Part shown: in pieces, positions 17,126-26,081 of the stretch
How the letters are laid out: each line of letters opens with the position of its first letter
How positions within the stretch are numbered: position 1 is the stretch's first letter
Assembly: GCF_000336995.1 (NCBI RefSeq)
Contig: NZ_AOJI01000002.1
Span: 8,503-72,502 of the forward strand
DNA from: Halorubrum aidingense JCM 13560
Lineage (GTDB): Archaea; Halobacteriota; Halobacteria; Halobacteriales; Haloferacaceae
DNA: 64,000 nucleotides
Direction: 5' to 3'
Position numbers and translations under genes: made by a program
Notes under the pieces: generated by a model
What the model saw: the letters and a program-made list of their open reading frames with translations, nothing else
What the model was told of the DNA's origin: nothing
Databases searched by the model: none

Positions 17126-18139
17126 TCACTTCGTCACCAGCCGGTAGGCCGCCTTCGCGGCGTCCATGCTCCGTCCCTCGGATTCGAGCGTGTAGTACGG
17201 CGCGAGCGACGCCCCGAACTTACTTTTATACCGACAGATCCGCTCCGTGTTCGCTCCCATCAGATCGTACGCCCCGACCGAGGGAAGCGGGTCGCCGTCG
17301 GCGATGTCCTTGATGACGTTCCAGTGTATCAGTCCGTTGACGCTGGTTCCGTCGTACGTCTCGCGCGAGCCGCCGAGCCAGTAGTACGCGGCGTCGTTGG
17401 AGTAGAGGACGATGATCCCCGACAGGTGCTCTCCGTCGGGGCCGCGAACGACGTACGTTCGACAGCGGTCCTCGGCCGCGAGAGCGGTCGTGAGGTCGTC
17501 GACGTACTCTCGGGTGAGAGTGAATCCCCGGTCCTGTTCTTCGTACCGGTCACGAACGGACTCGAAGACCTCGTCGGCGCCGCCGGTCGGCGATTTCGTG
17601 ACGGTCACGTCGAGGCTCCGCGCGTCTCTGATCTCGCGTCGGAGGCTCTTGCTGAACGAGCCGAGCAGATCGTCCGTCGGATCCCGGTCCGGGATGTCCA
17701 GTAAGTACGTGAACGAGGTGTCGAGCGAGAGGTCCGACCACACGAACGGACGGGGATCGGTGAACCCCGTCGGGCAGGTGGTCCGGAACAGCGTGAGCGA
17801 GTCTTTGACGCCGAGCTCGTCGATGAGCAGGTCGGTGAACGTGGCGTTGACCTGTTCGCGTTTGCGCCGCTTCGGACTCGCGGGCATGAGCAGCGGCCCG
17901 AGCCGGGGGATCGATAGCCCGGGCGGCGGTGAGAGGATAGCCTTTCCGACCGCCCGGCTCTTGACGAACGCCGGGTATAACCCGACGACTTGGTTTCCCT
18001 TCTTTCCGGCGTACAACCGGAGCTCGGCGTCCGTGTGGTCGTCGACGACCTCGAGCGCCGGTGCGGTGTGAAACACTTCGAACCCGCTCGATGGGAGCGC
18101 GTCGCTCCATTCGTCGAGCGAGAGCGTCGTGAGGTCCAT
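17126..18139 (-). CDS. FemAB-like GNAT-fold acyl/aminoacyltransferase
   Basis: 337 residues with a duplicated GNAT fold. Conserved features are 'PPPGLSIPRLGPLL' (about residues 70-85), 'DLLGSFSKSLRREIRDA' (about 155-170) and 'YDLMGANTERICRYKSKFG' (about 297-315). The last is the signature shared with FemAB-type proteins of exopolysaccharide loci and with the paralogue at 33845-34840. FemAB proteins add amino acids from aminoacyl-tRNA; the donor of this subgroup is unknown. The pairing with GT4 suggests modification of a lipid-linked glycan. Confidence 0.8.
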   Translation of the reverse strand: MDLTTLSLDEWSDALPSSGFEVFHTAPALEVVDDHTDAELRLYAGKKGNQVVGLYPAFVKSRAVGKAILSPPPGLSIPRLGPLLMPASPKRRKREQVNATFTDLLIDELGVKDSLTLFRTTCPTGFTDPRPFVWSDLSLDTSFTYLLDIPDRDPTDDLLGSFSKSLRREIRDARSLDVTVTKSPTGGADEVFESVRDRYEEQDRGFTLTREYVDDLTTALAAEDRCRTYVVRGPDGEHLSGIIVLYSNDAAYYWLGGSRETYDGTSVNGLIHWNVIKDIADGDPLPSVGAYDLMGANTERICRYKSKFGASLAPYYTLESEGRSMDAAKAAYRLVTK

Positions 18140-18167
18140 ATCACCGTCGAGAGGTGGCCGTGTCGTT

Positions 18168-18174
18168 TTGTTAT
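18168..18174 (-). promoter_or_regulatory. ATAACAA promoter element of the FemAB-GT4 operon
   Basis: ttgttat on plus, 28 nt upstream of the ATG at 18139. Confidence 0.6.
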
Positions 18175-18233
18175 CGTCCGACTATCTGCGCCCGGCGCCG
18201 GCTTCGAAGCCGTCGATTCGGGGAAATAGGTAC

Positions 18234-18240
18234 GTAACAA
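18234..18240 (+). promoter_or_regulatory. GTAACAA variant promoter element of the acyltransferase gene
   Basis: A one-base variant of the ATAACAA heptamer, ending 26 nt before GTG 18267. It faces the element at 18168-18174 across a 60-bp divergent core. Confidence 0.5.
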
Positions 18241-18266
18241 TACCGATCCGCGTCGTGTGCACCGAC

Positions 18267-18947
18267 GTGATTCGGAGGATCGAGCGCGCCCTGGCGTCGA
18301 ATCCGGTGACGGAGGCGATCCTGTTTAACGGTGTCACGGGTTCGCTCGGCCGGCTCCTCGAGTCGGCGCGCTACCGACGGGAATACGACCGGTACCGCGA
18401 GCGGTACGACATCCACCCCGAGTTCCGGTTCAACGGCCCCGGAATTACGATGTACGGGGACGGCACGATCGACCTGGGCGCGGGCTCGTACATCGGCCGG
18501 CACTCGCGGATCCAGGCGAAAGACGGGCGGCGAGTCCGGATCGGTGACAACACCGCGGTGAGCCACTTCGTGTTCTGTTACACGAAAAACTGGGCCGCCG
18601 ATCAGGACATGAGCGCTCTCGATCAGGACATGAGCGTCGCGACGAGCCCGAAAGACGCGCTCGCGGTGTCCGAGGGCGACACGATCGTGGGCGACGACTG
18701 CTGGATCGGGGCGTTCGTGTTTCTGACCGAAGGCGTGTCGATCGGCGACAACACCGTCGTCGGGGCGAACGCGGTCGTCACCGACTCGCTCCCGCCGCAC
18801 GCGATCGCCGCCGGGACGCCGGCGCGCGTTCAGAAGTTCAAATCGTACCTCACCGACGAGGAGAAACGCGAGCTGGCGGCGGCACACGCAGACGTTCTCT
18901 CTGCGACCCTCGCCGAAGCGTATCTGCACGCAGACCGGTCCTCGTGA
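18267..18947 (+). CDS. Left-handed beta-helix (hexapeptide) acyltransferase
   Basis: About 226 residues. The LbH repeats are clear ('ITMYGDGTIDLGAGSYIGRH', 'GDNTAVSHF', 'GDTIVGDDCWIGAFVFLTEG', 'IGDNTVVGANAVVT'), followed by 'AIAAGTPARV', the standard C-terminal motif of maltose/galactoside-type O-acetyltransferases. It would acetylate a sugar using acetyl-CoA. Start choice: upstream frames overlap the divergent gene. GTG 18267 lies 26 nt from a promoter element, while GTG 18255 gives only 14. The gene contains an in-frame seven-codon duplication (18600-18641). Confidence 0.85.
   Translation: MIRRIERALASNPVTEAILFNGVTGSLGRLLESARYRREYDRYRERYDIHPEFRFNGPGITMYGDGTIDLGAGSYIGRHSRIQAKDGRRVRIGDNTAVSHFVFCYTKNWAADQDMSALDQDMSVATSPKDALAVSEGDTIVGDDCWIGAFVFLTEGVSIGDNTVVGANAVVTDSLPPHAIAAGTPARVQKFKSYLTDEEKRELAAAHADVLSATLAEAYLHADRSS
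18600..18641. repeat. 21-bp in-frame tandem duplication in the acyltransferase gene
   Basis: gatcaggacatgagcg begins both 18600-18620 and 18621-18641, giving DQDMSALDQDMSV in the protein loop between beta-helix coils. Confidence 0.8.
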
Positions 18948-19017
18948 CCGTTCGGGCGGCAGCACACCCGACCGTTCGGGCGGCACCACACCCGACCGTC
19001 CGGGCGGCACCGCTCGT
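18946..19017. repeat. Three 24-bp tandem repeats in the intergenic region
   Basis: Units 18946-18969, 18970-18993 and 18994-19017 share gaccgttcgggcggca. The first begins within the stop codon of the acyltransferase. ctcgtgacc flanks the array on both sides. Confidence 0.8.
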
Positions 19018-19088
19018 GACCTTTTAAGTGGCAGTCGCTCTCGTGGCAGTTCCGTGACTCACACCGGTCGGTCGGGCCAATAGACCGC

Positions 19089-20333
19089 TCAGTAGCCGGC
19101 GATACGTTCGCGAGCCGCGTCGATGAGCCCCTCGCCGGCGAGCGCCGCGGCCTGCCGGACCGACGCGAGCGTCGGGCCGGGGTCGTCGACGTCGACGAAG
19201 ACCTGATCGGCGGTGATCAGCGCCGCGACGAACGGTGCGAGCGCGCGGAACTCGCCGTTTTCGAGCTGTTCGTCGAGCCACTTCAGGTCGCCGTAGAGCA
19301 GTCGCTGTTGGACGACGTCGTCTCGATAGCCGGTCGGCGTGTGCGGGGTCGCGCCCGTGAGCAGCGCGTAATGGACCGCGGGGACGTCGACGCCGGACGC
19401 GACCGCGAGCGGGGTCGAACCCCAGTATCGGCCGTTCACCTCGATGAGCACGAACTCGTCGTCCGGGGTCCACATGAACTCCACCTGGATCGGACCGGTC
19501 CACCCGAGGGTGTCGACCACCTCGGCCGCGTGCTCGAAGAGCCGCTCGTCCCGGAACCCGCGAATGAGCGTCGAGCTCCCGCCGGAGGCCGGCGTGGTTC
19601 GGAGCCGGCGCTCCTGGAAGTGCGTGAGGAACTCCCCGTCGTCGGCGACGCCCACCGTCGTGGTCGTCTTCCCCGGGATGTACTCCTGTATCAGGGGCGG
19701 CGTCTGTTGGAACGAGTCGTTCTCCGCCAACAGCTGGCGGTACGTGTCGACGAGCGCTTCCGGGGAGTCGGCGTAGTGATCGTCGCCGACGATCTGCGTG
19801 TCGAGCTTGTCGTCTTCCGCTTGGACGTGTTTCGACCGGGACTTCACGACGACCGGGTACGGGAGATCGTCCGCGATCTCGCGCACGTCCGCGAGCGACT
19901 CCGGCGCGCGGGTGACCGGCGTCGGAACGTCGAGGTCCGCCGCGATCTCGAACGTCCGAGCCTTATCGGCGACGAGGCGGAACCGCTCCCAGTCTTCGAC
20001 GCCGACGGTCGTTCCGGTCGCCGCGAGCCGGTCCTGTTGCTCGGCGACGATTGTCGTCGTGTCGTCCCGTGTTGGGATGACCGCCTCGTACTCGACGTCC
20101 GCTAGGTGCGCGGCGACCGCGTCGATGAACGCCTCCGGTTCGGTCGCCGGGTCGGGATAGACGAACGACGCGTCCACGTGTCGCGAGTGCGCGCCAATCG
20201 ATCCGCGCCTAACTGCCCCCACGTCGATGGTGACGCCCCGCTCGTTCAAAGAGCGGGCGACGCTGAGCGAGGCCTGGCTGTTGCCGTCGAGCACGAGTAC
20301 CCGCGGGTCTAACCCGTGGGTGTGGGTCGTCAT
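19089..20333 (-). CDS. ATP-grasp carboxylate-amine ligase-like protein
   Basis: 414 residues. An N-terminal pre-ATP-grasp region ('VLVLDGNSQASLSVARSLNE') is followed by the ATP-grasp core: 'YPVVVKSRSKH' (lysine of the A-loop, about residues 160-170), 'PPLIQEYIPGKTTTTVG', and 'VEFMWTPDDEFVLIEVNGRYWG' with the Glu/Asn metal ligands (about 295-316). Family members form amide or ester bonds between a carboxylate and an amine, using ATP. In this locus it could amidate uronic acids or activate amino acids for glycan decoration (inference). It has its own transcription unit. Confidence 0.85.
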   Translation of the reverse strand: MTTHTHGLDPRVLVLDGNSQASLSVARSLNERGVTIDVGAVRRGSIGAHSRHVDASFVYPDPATEPEAFIDAVAAHLADVEYEAVIPTRDDTTTIVAEQQDRLAATGTTVGVEDWERFRLVADKARTFEIAADLDVPTPVTRAPESLADVREIADDLPYPVVVKSRSKHVQAEDDKLDTQIVGDDHYADSPEALVDTYRQLLAENDSFQQTPPLIQEYIPGKTTTTVGVADDGEFLTHFQERRLRTTPASGGSSTLIRGFRDERLFEHAAEVVDTLGWTGPIQVEFMWTPDDEFVLIEVNGRYWGSTPLAVASGVDVPAVHYALLTGATPHTPTGYRDDVVQQRLLYGDLKWLDEQLENGEFRALAPFVAALITADQVFVDVDDPGPTLASVRQAAALAGEGLIDAARERIAGY

Positions 20334-20427
20334 GCCCAGCTAGTTGGTTTATATCTGTAAAGTTAGCTTGTCGATAGCGCCGGCCGCCTCGGCGTAAGCC
20401 GACCGTTCTCGTCACCCCGGTCCGAGG

Positions 20428-21363
20428 TTACTGCCGATTGCGACCTAGGTCCTTGATCCCGTCGTTCGACGCTTCGAGCCCGGCTTCCTCGTAGAACTCG
20501 CCGGGCGGGCCGACCCACGCGCCGGCCTCGAGGGCGTGTTCGATGAGCCGACGGTACAGTCTGGTGTGTCCGGGGAAATCGCGGCTGCTGAAGTGACGCG
20601 GATGCCAGAGGACGGTCGCCACCGCGGTCTGCTCGCGCGCCTCGCGGAGCACGTCGAGACACGCGTCCCACGCCGTTTCGAAGTCCACGCCCGGATCCGG
20701 GAGGGACTGCTCCATGATGGTCAGCGGAAACACGACGAACTCGTCGTCGAAGGGTCGCACGATGCCGTGGCCGTGCTGGAAGCCGTACTCGTCACTGCTC
20801 CCTAGACTCGAGTCGTATCGGAGGCCGAGGTCGCGGTGCCGCCGCCACGTCTCCGGCACTTCGAGGTTCAGGTGGTGTTGTCGCCCGCCCTGCACCGAGT
20901 GGCCCAGCGCGGCCTCCAACTCGGCCTTTTCGGCCGCCAGCCGGTCGGCGTCGCGGTAGGACTCGTACGAGCCGTGGAGTCCGACCTCCCAGCCCTCGGC
21001 GTCGAGCCGCTCGATCTGCTCTCGGATGCGGGGATCGTCCAGATCGTACCGCCCCGCGTACAGCATCCATCCCTCCATGGTCGCCCACTCCCGCGGCGGT
21101 CGGTCCCGAAAGAGCGACTGTTCGGAGAGGAAATAGAACGCGGATCGGACGCCGAGTTCGTCTTCGAGCGACGCGATCCGATCGAACTGCCAGTACGGGT
21201 TCGTCGAGGACAGCAGCGACGAGAGGTGATAACTCCGAGACGCCGACCCGCCGCCCGTGATCGCGTAATAGAGCGACTGGTACGTCTTGTACGGTCGGTC
21301 GACGTCGTGGGTCAACAGCAGCGCGAACGACGCGTCTTCCACGTCCGGGCGCGATCGGGTCAC
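20428..21363 (-). CDS. Polysaccharide deacetylase-like protein
   Basis: 311 residues, GTG start overlapping the preceding gene by four bases. 'LLLTHDVDRPYKTYQS' is the D-D motif of the HDVD subgroup and 'EVGLHGSYESYRD' supplies the His. 'TVLWHPRHFSS' is the C-terminal motif. No signal peptide. It is the last gene of the eight-gene operon. The substrate is probably an N-acetylated sugar of this pathway (inference). Confidence 0.8.
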   Translation of the reverse strand: MTRSRPDVEDASFALLLTHDVDRPYKTYQSLYYAITGGGSASRSYHLSSLLSSTNPYWQFDRIASLEDELGVRSAFYFLSEQSLFRDRPPREWATMEGWMLYAGRYDLDDPRIREQIERLDAEGWEVGLHGSYESYRDADRLAAEKAELEAALGHSVQGGRQHHLNLEVPETWRRHRDLGLRYDSSLGSSDEYGFQHGHGIVRPFDDEFVVFPLTIMEQSLPDPGVDFETAWDACLDVLREAREQTAVATVLWHPRHFSSRDFPGHTRLYRRLIEHALEAGAWVGPPGEFYEEAGLEASNDGIKDLGRNRQ

Positions 21364-22391
21364 GAGTCTCCCACCTCCGTGACGACCTCGGTGAGGTACG
21401 CGGTGACGTCGATTTTGTCCGCGAGCAGCTCCCGGCGCCGGCGCCGCCAGCGCGCGCTCGCGCCCCCGTCGGCGGCTAGCGCCAGCGCGCGCTCGACCGC
21501 CTCGTCCTCGTCGTCCGTCGAGACGACTAACCCGTACTCCGCGAGGGCGGCGAAGTTCCCCATTCCCGCGCCGATGGGGTCGTATCGGACGGACGGCGTG
21601 CCGAGGACGCCGGCCTCGGTCGCCATGGTCGCGGAGTCACCGGCGTACACGTCGGCGAACGCGAGCAGCTGGTGCATCTCGTGTGCGGCGACCGGCGGCT
21701 CGTGTGCGGCCAGATCCGAGGGGAGCGGCTCCTCGCTGGTGACGTACACGTCACCGTGCGTGCCGAGCCCGTCGACGAGCGAGCGGACCGCGCTCTCGGA
21801 GAGCCCGTGCTTTCCGGCGTCGTGGTGGGCGTCCATCCCGACGAGCCGAACGACCGCGTACGGGTCGTCGGGTTCGACCCCCGCCTCTCGAAGCCGATCG
21901 GGGTCCGCCTCGAACCGCGCCGGATGGAGGTACGCGAGCTCGTGGAACCCGGCGTACCGCTGCTGTGACTCTCCCACGTCGCGGCCGAACTCGTCGGGAG
22001 TACACACGACCGTCGCGAACGGGGTCGTAACGCGGTCCAAGAGCCCGGCGGCCTCCGTGTCGTGGAAGACGACGTTCGGCACGTCGAGCAGGTGACCGAC
22101 GTGAGCGGCCGCCGGATTCAACCGACTCACGATCACGTCGGGATCGAACGACCGGACGGTTCGGAGAAGCCGAAGCTCGCGCCACAGCCACTCTCTCGGC
22201 AGCGCGGCGGCCCCGCTCTTCTTCCGGGATATCGGGACGTGCGACACGTCGTACGCGTCGAGTAACTCCGTCGTCACGTCCTTTTCTCTGGAGACGACGC
22301 CGACTTCGTGGCCGTCGTCGCGAAGCTGCTCGATGGCGTGTCGGAAGAGGTGGACGTGTGCGGGGTGGCTGACGTCGACGAGGACTCGCAT
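21360..22391 (-). CDS. DUF354 GT-B-fold protein
   Basis: 343 residues. 'MRVLVDVSHPAHVHLFRHAI' and 'SREKDVTTELLDAY' at the N-terminus, and 'ALADVYAGDSATMATEAGVLG'-like sequence ('FADVYAGDSATMATEA', about residues 240-255) in the C-domain. DUF354 resembles UDP-GlcNAc 2-epimerases and GT-B glycosyltransferases; its reaction is not settled. A paralogue is at 48997-50040. The one-base overlap with the phosphatase-family gene shows tight coupling. Confidence 0.85.
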   Translation of the reverse strand: MRVLVDVSHPAHVHLFRHAIEQLRDDGHEVGVVSREKDVTTELLDAYDVSHVPISRKKSGAAALPREWLWRELRLLRTVRSFDPDVIVSRLNPAAAHVGHLLDVPNVVFHDTEAAGLLDRVTTPFATVVCTPDEFGRDVGESQQRYAGFHELAYLHPARFEADPDRLREAGVEPDDPYAVVRLVGMDAHHDAGKHGLSESAVRSLVDGLGTHGDVYVTSEEPLPSDLAAHEPPVAAHEMHQLLAFADVYAGDSATMATEAGVLGTPSVRYDPIGAGMGNFAALAEYGLVVSTDDEDEAVERALALAADGGASARWRRRRRELLADKIDVTAYLTEVVTEVGDS

Positions 22392-23959
22392 TACTCTAAG
22401 TAGCCGAGGTCGGCGAGCCGTTCTTCGACCTCGCGGTCGTCCACCTCGTCCTCCTCGCGGTTGTCGATGATCGGCTGTCGCGTCTCCACCGGACGGCCGC
22501 CGGGGGACGAGTCGGCGTCGAACACGTCGAGCACGTCACCGTCGACGTCGGTGGGCACGGGCGAGCCCATCGCGTGCAGGAGCGTCGGCATCAGGTCGGT
22601 GATCTCGGCGCGCTCGTCCAGTCCCGCCGACCGGAAGCTCGGCCCCGAAAACAGGAAGATCCCGTCGGGCATGTTGCCGCCGACCCAGACGCCGGAGTCG
22701 CTGAGCCAGTCGTCGGGGCCGACGGCGTCGCTCGTGTGGACGTTCTGGCCCTGATCGAGGAGGAGATCCGGCGCGTTCTCCGCGTACGGCCCCTCGTAAT
22801 ACTCCTCTCCGCGGTGGACCGCCTTCACGATCGGCTCGCCGGTCGTCGGGTGACGGAGCGCTTCGAGCTCCTCGATCAGCTCGTCGCGAAGCGCCTCGTA
22901 CCCCGGGTCTTCGGGATCTTTGGTGAGGTAGATCGGTCCCTGATTGCTCGCGACGGCTTGAGTCTCGTCCCAGTCGATGATCGAGAGGATGCGTTCGTGC
23001 TTGACGCCCTCCTTCCACGGGACGACCTGCTGGACGCGCTCCGGGACGACTCGACTGAGCGTCTCCACCATGCCGAACCGCTTGGCGACGGAGAGGGCGC
23101 GCTCCCGAGTGACGCCGAGCGACTGTAACGCGTCGTCGACGCCGCCCGTGGTCGTGAGGTACCCCTGCTGTTCGAGCCAGGTGTTGATGTAAAACACCGT
23201 GTCGACGTGCCACGTCCCGTGATCGGACATGACGAGGATGTCGTGGCCCTCGTCGACGAAGCGTCCGAGGTTCTCGTCGATCCGCTCCCACGCGCGGCGC
23301 ACGGGCTCCTCGTCCCAGAAGTAGTGCTGGAGCGCCATGCTGTAGAAGATGGTGAGGTGGAGGTAGTCCGGATTCTCGCGGTCGAGCAGTCGTTCGGCCG
23401 CCTCGAACCGGAGGTCGATGAGGTCGAGCACCCCCTGCACCTCCGATTCTCCCTTCTCCGTCGGCGAGATCATCGGGGAGGGATGCACCCTGTAGTCGAG
23501 CTCTTCCCGAAGGAATCGCTCGACGTCGTCCGGCGTCGCGAACCCCCGTTCGAGGGACCGGTACTCGGTCTCGGACGCGTCGGGACCACCGGCGACGACG
23601 AACCCGTCGATCTCCTTCGGGGGGTACGTCGAGGGTTTGTTGATCACGCCGGCCGTCATTCCCGCCTCGTTGAGGTAGTCCCACAGCTCCGCGCTCTTGA
23701 AATCGGTCGCGTCGTGGAACACGTGGTCGCGGTTCTTCGTGTCGATGCGGTCGAACCGGAACACGTCGAGCTTCCCGGGGTTCTTCCCGGTCGCGTAACA
23801 CTTCCAGTTCGGCACGGTCAGCGGCGGGAGACAGCTCTCCGAGACGCCGCCGACGCCGTCGTCGATGAGTCGTTGCAGGTTCGGCAGCCGGCCCTCGTCG
23901 AGCCAGTCGCCGATCAGGTCCCAATTCGCCCCGTCGAGTCCGATTGTGAGCGTTGTCAT
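22391..23959 (-). CDS. Alkaline phosphatase-superfamily enzyme (type I phosphodiesterase/sulfatase-like)
   Basis: 522 residues. Metal and nucleophile features of the superfamily are visible: 'IGLDGANWDL' with D9-region Asp, 'PPLTVPNWKCYATGKNPGK' with candidate nucleophile T48, 'ALQHYFW' (Q211, H212) and 'VMSDHGTWH' (D246, H247, H251). It lacks a signal peptide or membrane helix. The C-terminus ends in 'RLADLGYLE', a tail shared with its paralogue at 34837-36456. It probably transfers or hydrolyses a phosphate, sulfate or phospho-alcohol on a glycan intermediate. Confidence 0.85.
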   Translation of the reverse strand: MTTLTIGLDGANWDLIGDWLDEGRLPNLQRLIDDGVGGVSESCLPPLTVPNWKCYATGKNPGKLDVFRFDRIDTKNRDHVFHDATDFKSAELWDYLNEAGMTAGVINKPSTYPPKEIDGFVVAGGPDASETEYRSLERGFATPDDVERFLREELDYRVHPSPMISPTEKGESEVQGVLDLIDLRFEAAERLLDRENPDYLHLTIFYSMALQHYFWDEEPVRRAWERIDENLGRFVDEGHDILVMSDHGTWHVDTVFYINTWLEQQGYLTTTGGVDDALQSLGVTRERALSVAKRFGMVETLSRVVPERVQQVVPWKEGVKHERILSIIDWDETQAVASNQGPIYLTKDPEDPGYEALRDELIEELEALRHPTTGEPIVKAVHRGEEYYEGPYAENAPDLLLDQGQNVHTSDAVGPDDWLSDSGVWVGGNMPDGIFLFSGPSFRSAGLDERAEITDLMPTLLHAMGSPVPTDVDGDVLDVFDADSSPGGRPVETRQPIIDNREEDEVDDREVEERLADLGYLE

Positions 23960-24738
23960 GGTGTGGTCGGAAGTAGCCGCATACCGCGTTTGATCAGGTT
24001 CACTGCGCCGTCCTTGGACCGCTCGGCGAGCAGCTCAGGGTACGAGTCCGCCCAGCGGTTCGGGTGAGCGAGGATACACGACCGGTCGACCTCGCCCTCC
24101 CGGAGGAGCCGGACGAGGTCCCCCGTCGCGTCGGCGGTCACCGCCTTCGAGCCCTCGCCCATGGTGTGGTCTTTGATCTTCAACGGACCGTCGCGCCACG
24201 TCCGCCCCGTGTCGGAAAAGTACGTGACGTCCGTGAAATCCATCGAGAGGTAGGCCTCTCCGAGGAGGTCGTACGCCTCGAACCCCGGCGCACCGGGCGC
24301 GGTCCACATGTCTCGGTTGTCGTGCGGCGAGAGCGGGTTCCCGTGCATGCAGACGGTGTCGACGTCGACGGTCTCCCGGAGGTCGTCGAGGTTCGAACGG
24401 AACCGGCGATGCGCCGCGCGGAGCTCGCCGCCGGACCGGACGTAGTCCTCGTAGTGGTAGCCCACTTCGTGGCCCAGCGACTCGATCCACCGCGCGAGAT
24501 CCGGATCGAACGTCGATGTCCGGAAGTAGTACGTGGAGGCGACCCCTTCTTCAGCCTCGGCTTCCGCCATCTTGGCCGCGTTCTCGGCTTTCCGGTCCAC
24601 GTCGTGTCTGAGCACGACGAACCGCGGCGGTAGCTCGTCGGCCGCGAGGTACTCGCGGACGGTGAGCGCGTCGTACCCCGACTCGGTGACGGCGTCGAGG
24701 AGCCGGTCGTAGTCGCCGAACGTGAAACCGTCCGTCAC
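23956..24738 (-). CDS. Polysaccharide deacetylase-like protein
   Basis: 260 residues, GTG start overlapping the dehydrogenase stop. 'FVVLRHDVDRKAENA' gives the HDVD motif and 'EVGYHYEDYVRSGG' and 'CMHGNPLSPHDN' give conserved His residues; the C-terminal 'CILAHPNRW' is the last motif. This RHDVD subgroup is common in glycan loci and its substrates are mostly unassigned. It is the fifth gene of the amino-sugar operon. Confidence 0.75.
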   Translation of the reverse strand: MTDGFTFGDYDRLLDAVTESGYDALTVREYLAADELPPRFVVLRHDVDRKAENAAKMAEAEAEEGVASTYYFRTSTFDPDLARWIESLGHEVGYHYEDYVRSGGELRAAHRRFRSNLDDLRETVDVDTVCMHGNPLSPHDNRDMWTAPGAPGFEAYDLLGEAYLSMDFTDVTYFSDTGRTWRDGPLKIKDHTMGEGSKAVTADATGDLVRLLREGEVDRSCILAHPNRWADSYPELLAERSKDGAVNLIKRGMRLLPTTP

Positions 24739-26081
24739 TCGTACCCCCGTCCGACCGTGTAGACGAGGTGGTCGGTCCCCGACAGTTCCAGCGCGTCGCG
24801 GCCGTCGACGACGACCAAGGGCTCGTCGAACGAGTCCCAGTCGATGGCGTCGAACTCCTCGTGGGCGGTGACGAGGACGACCGCATCGAGATCGCTGTCG
24901 AACGCCTCGGTGAGCGGCACGTCCGTCGCGTCGAATCCATCGGCGCTGACGAGCGGGTCAGTCGCGAGCACGTCGACGCCGGCGTCGGAGAGCCGCTCGC
25001 AGACGCCGTAGGCGGGGCTCGCTCTGGTCTCCCGAACGCCGGCGCGGTACGTCAGGCCCAACACCAGCGCGGTCGCGTCGTCGGCGTCGACCTCCTTCGC
25101 CGCGAGCCCTTCGAGCGCCTTGTCGGCGACGAATCCCGGCATCGCGTCGTTGATGGAGCGCGACGTCTCGAGCAGCGGCGCGTCCGTCGTCAGCCAGTTG
25201 ATGACGAAGTACGGGTAGTACGGGATACAGTGCCCGCCGACGCCCGGGCCGGGAATGTGAAGGTCACAGTACGGCTGAGTGTTGGCGGCCGCGATCGCCT
25301 CCCGCACGTCGCGGTCGAGCTCGTCCGCGAAGCGAGCGAGTTCGTTCGCGAGCGCGATGTTCACGTCGCGGTAGAGCCCCTCGAACACCTTGACCATCTC
25401 CGCGGTCGTCGCGTCCGCGACGGTGACGATGTCGTTGTCGACTAACGTTCCGTAGATGTCGGCCGCGGCTTGGGTGCTCTCCCGCGTGGCTCCGCCGACG
25501 ATCTTCGGGTGGGTCCCTCTGATGTCCTGCAGCGCGCGCCCGCTGGAGGTCCGCTCCGGACAGAACGCGATCCCGAACGCGTCCGGGTTGAGTCCGCTCT
25601 CCTCCGTGACCAGCGGCCATAGGACGTTTTCGGTCGTTCCCGGCGGGAGCGTGGACTCCACGATGAGCAGATCGCCGGGATCGAGCCCCTGCGCGATGTC
25701 GGTCACCACGGACCGGACCGCCGAGAGGTCCGGCTGATTGTCCGCGTCGACGAGCGTCGGCACGATGACGACGTGGACCGCCGCGTCCGCGGCGGCGGCG
25801 GTGGGGTCGCTGCTCGCCGTGAGCGCGCCCTCCTCGACGAGCTCGGAGACGAGCTCCGGCAGGCCGGGCTCTCGTTCCACGGGGCACTCCCCGTTCCGAA
25901 TCCGCTCGACCACCGATTCGTCGATGTCGACGCCGGTCACGTTCCCGGTGACCTCGGCGTAGACCGCGGCGAGCGGAAGCCCCATCTTCCCCAAGCCGTA
26001 GACGGCGACCGGGACGTCGCCGCTCTCGAACGCCGCTTGACGCTCCGCGGAGCGGTCGTTCGGTTCGAGGAACTGGCTCAT
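24735..26081 (-). CDS. UDP-GlcNAc/ManNAc-type nucleotide-sugar 6-dehydrogenase (WbpA-like)
   Basis: 448 residues. The NAD-binding 'GLGKMG' is at residues 29-34, 'ESTLPPGTT' at about 142-150, 'FCPERTSSGRAL' at about 173-184, 'K231VFEG' and the catalytic Cys285 in 'GVGGHCIPYYPY'. The GGHCIPY form is typical of UDP-HexNAc dehydrogenases making uronic acids. Its four-base overlaps with WbpB-like and deacetylase genes place it as the first step of a UDP-GlcNAc3NAcA pathway: UDP-GlcNAc to UDP-GlcNAcA. Confidence 0.9.
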   Translation of the reverse strand: MSQFLEPNDRSAERQAAFESGDVPVAVYGLGKMGLPLAAVYAEVTGNVTGVDIDESVVERIRNGECPVEREPGLPELVSELVEEGALTASSDPTAAAADAAVHVVIVPTLVDADNQPDLSAVRSVVTDIAQGLDPGDLLIVESTLPPGTTENVLWPLVTEESGLNPDAFGIAFCPERTSSGRALQDIRGTHPKIVGGATRESTQAAADIYGTLVDNDIVTVADATTAEMVKVFEGLYRDVNIALANELARFADELDRDVREAIAAANTQPYCDLHIPGPGVGGHCIPYYPYFVINWLTTDAPLLETSRSINDAMPGFVADKALEGLAAKEVDADDATALVLGLTYRAGVRETRASPAYGVCERLSDAGVDVLATDPLVSADGFDATDVPLTEAFDSDLDAVVLVTAHEEFDAIDWDSFDEPLVVVDGRDALELSGTDHLVYTVGRGYE

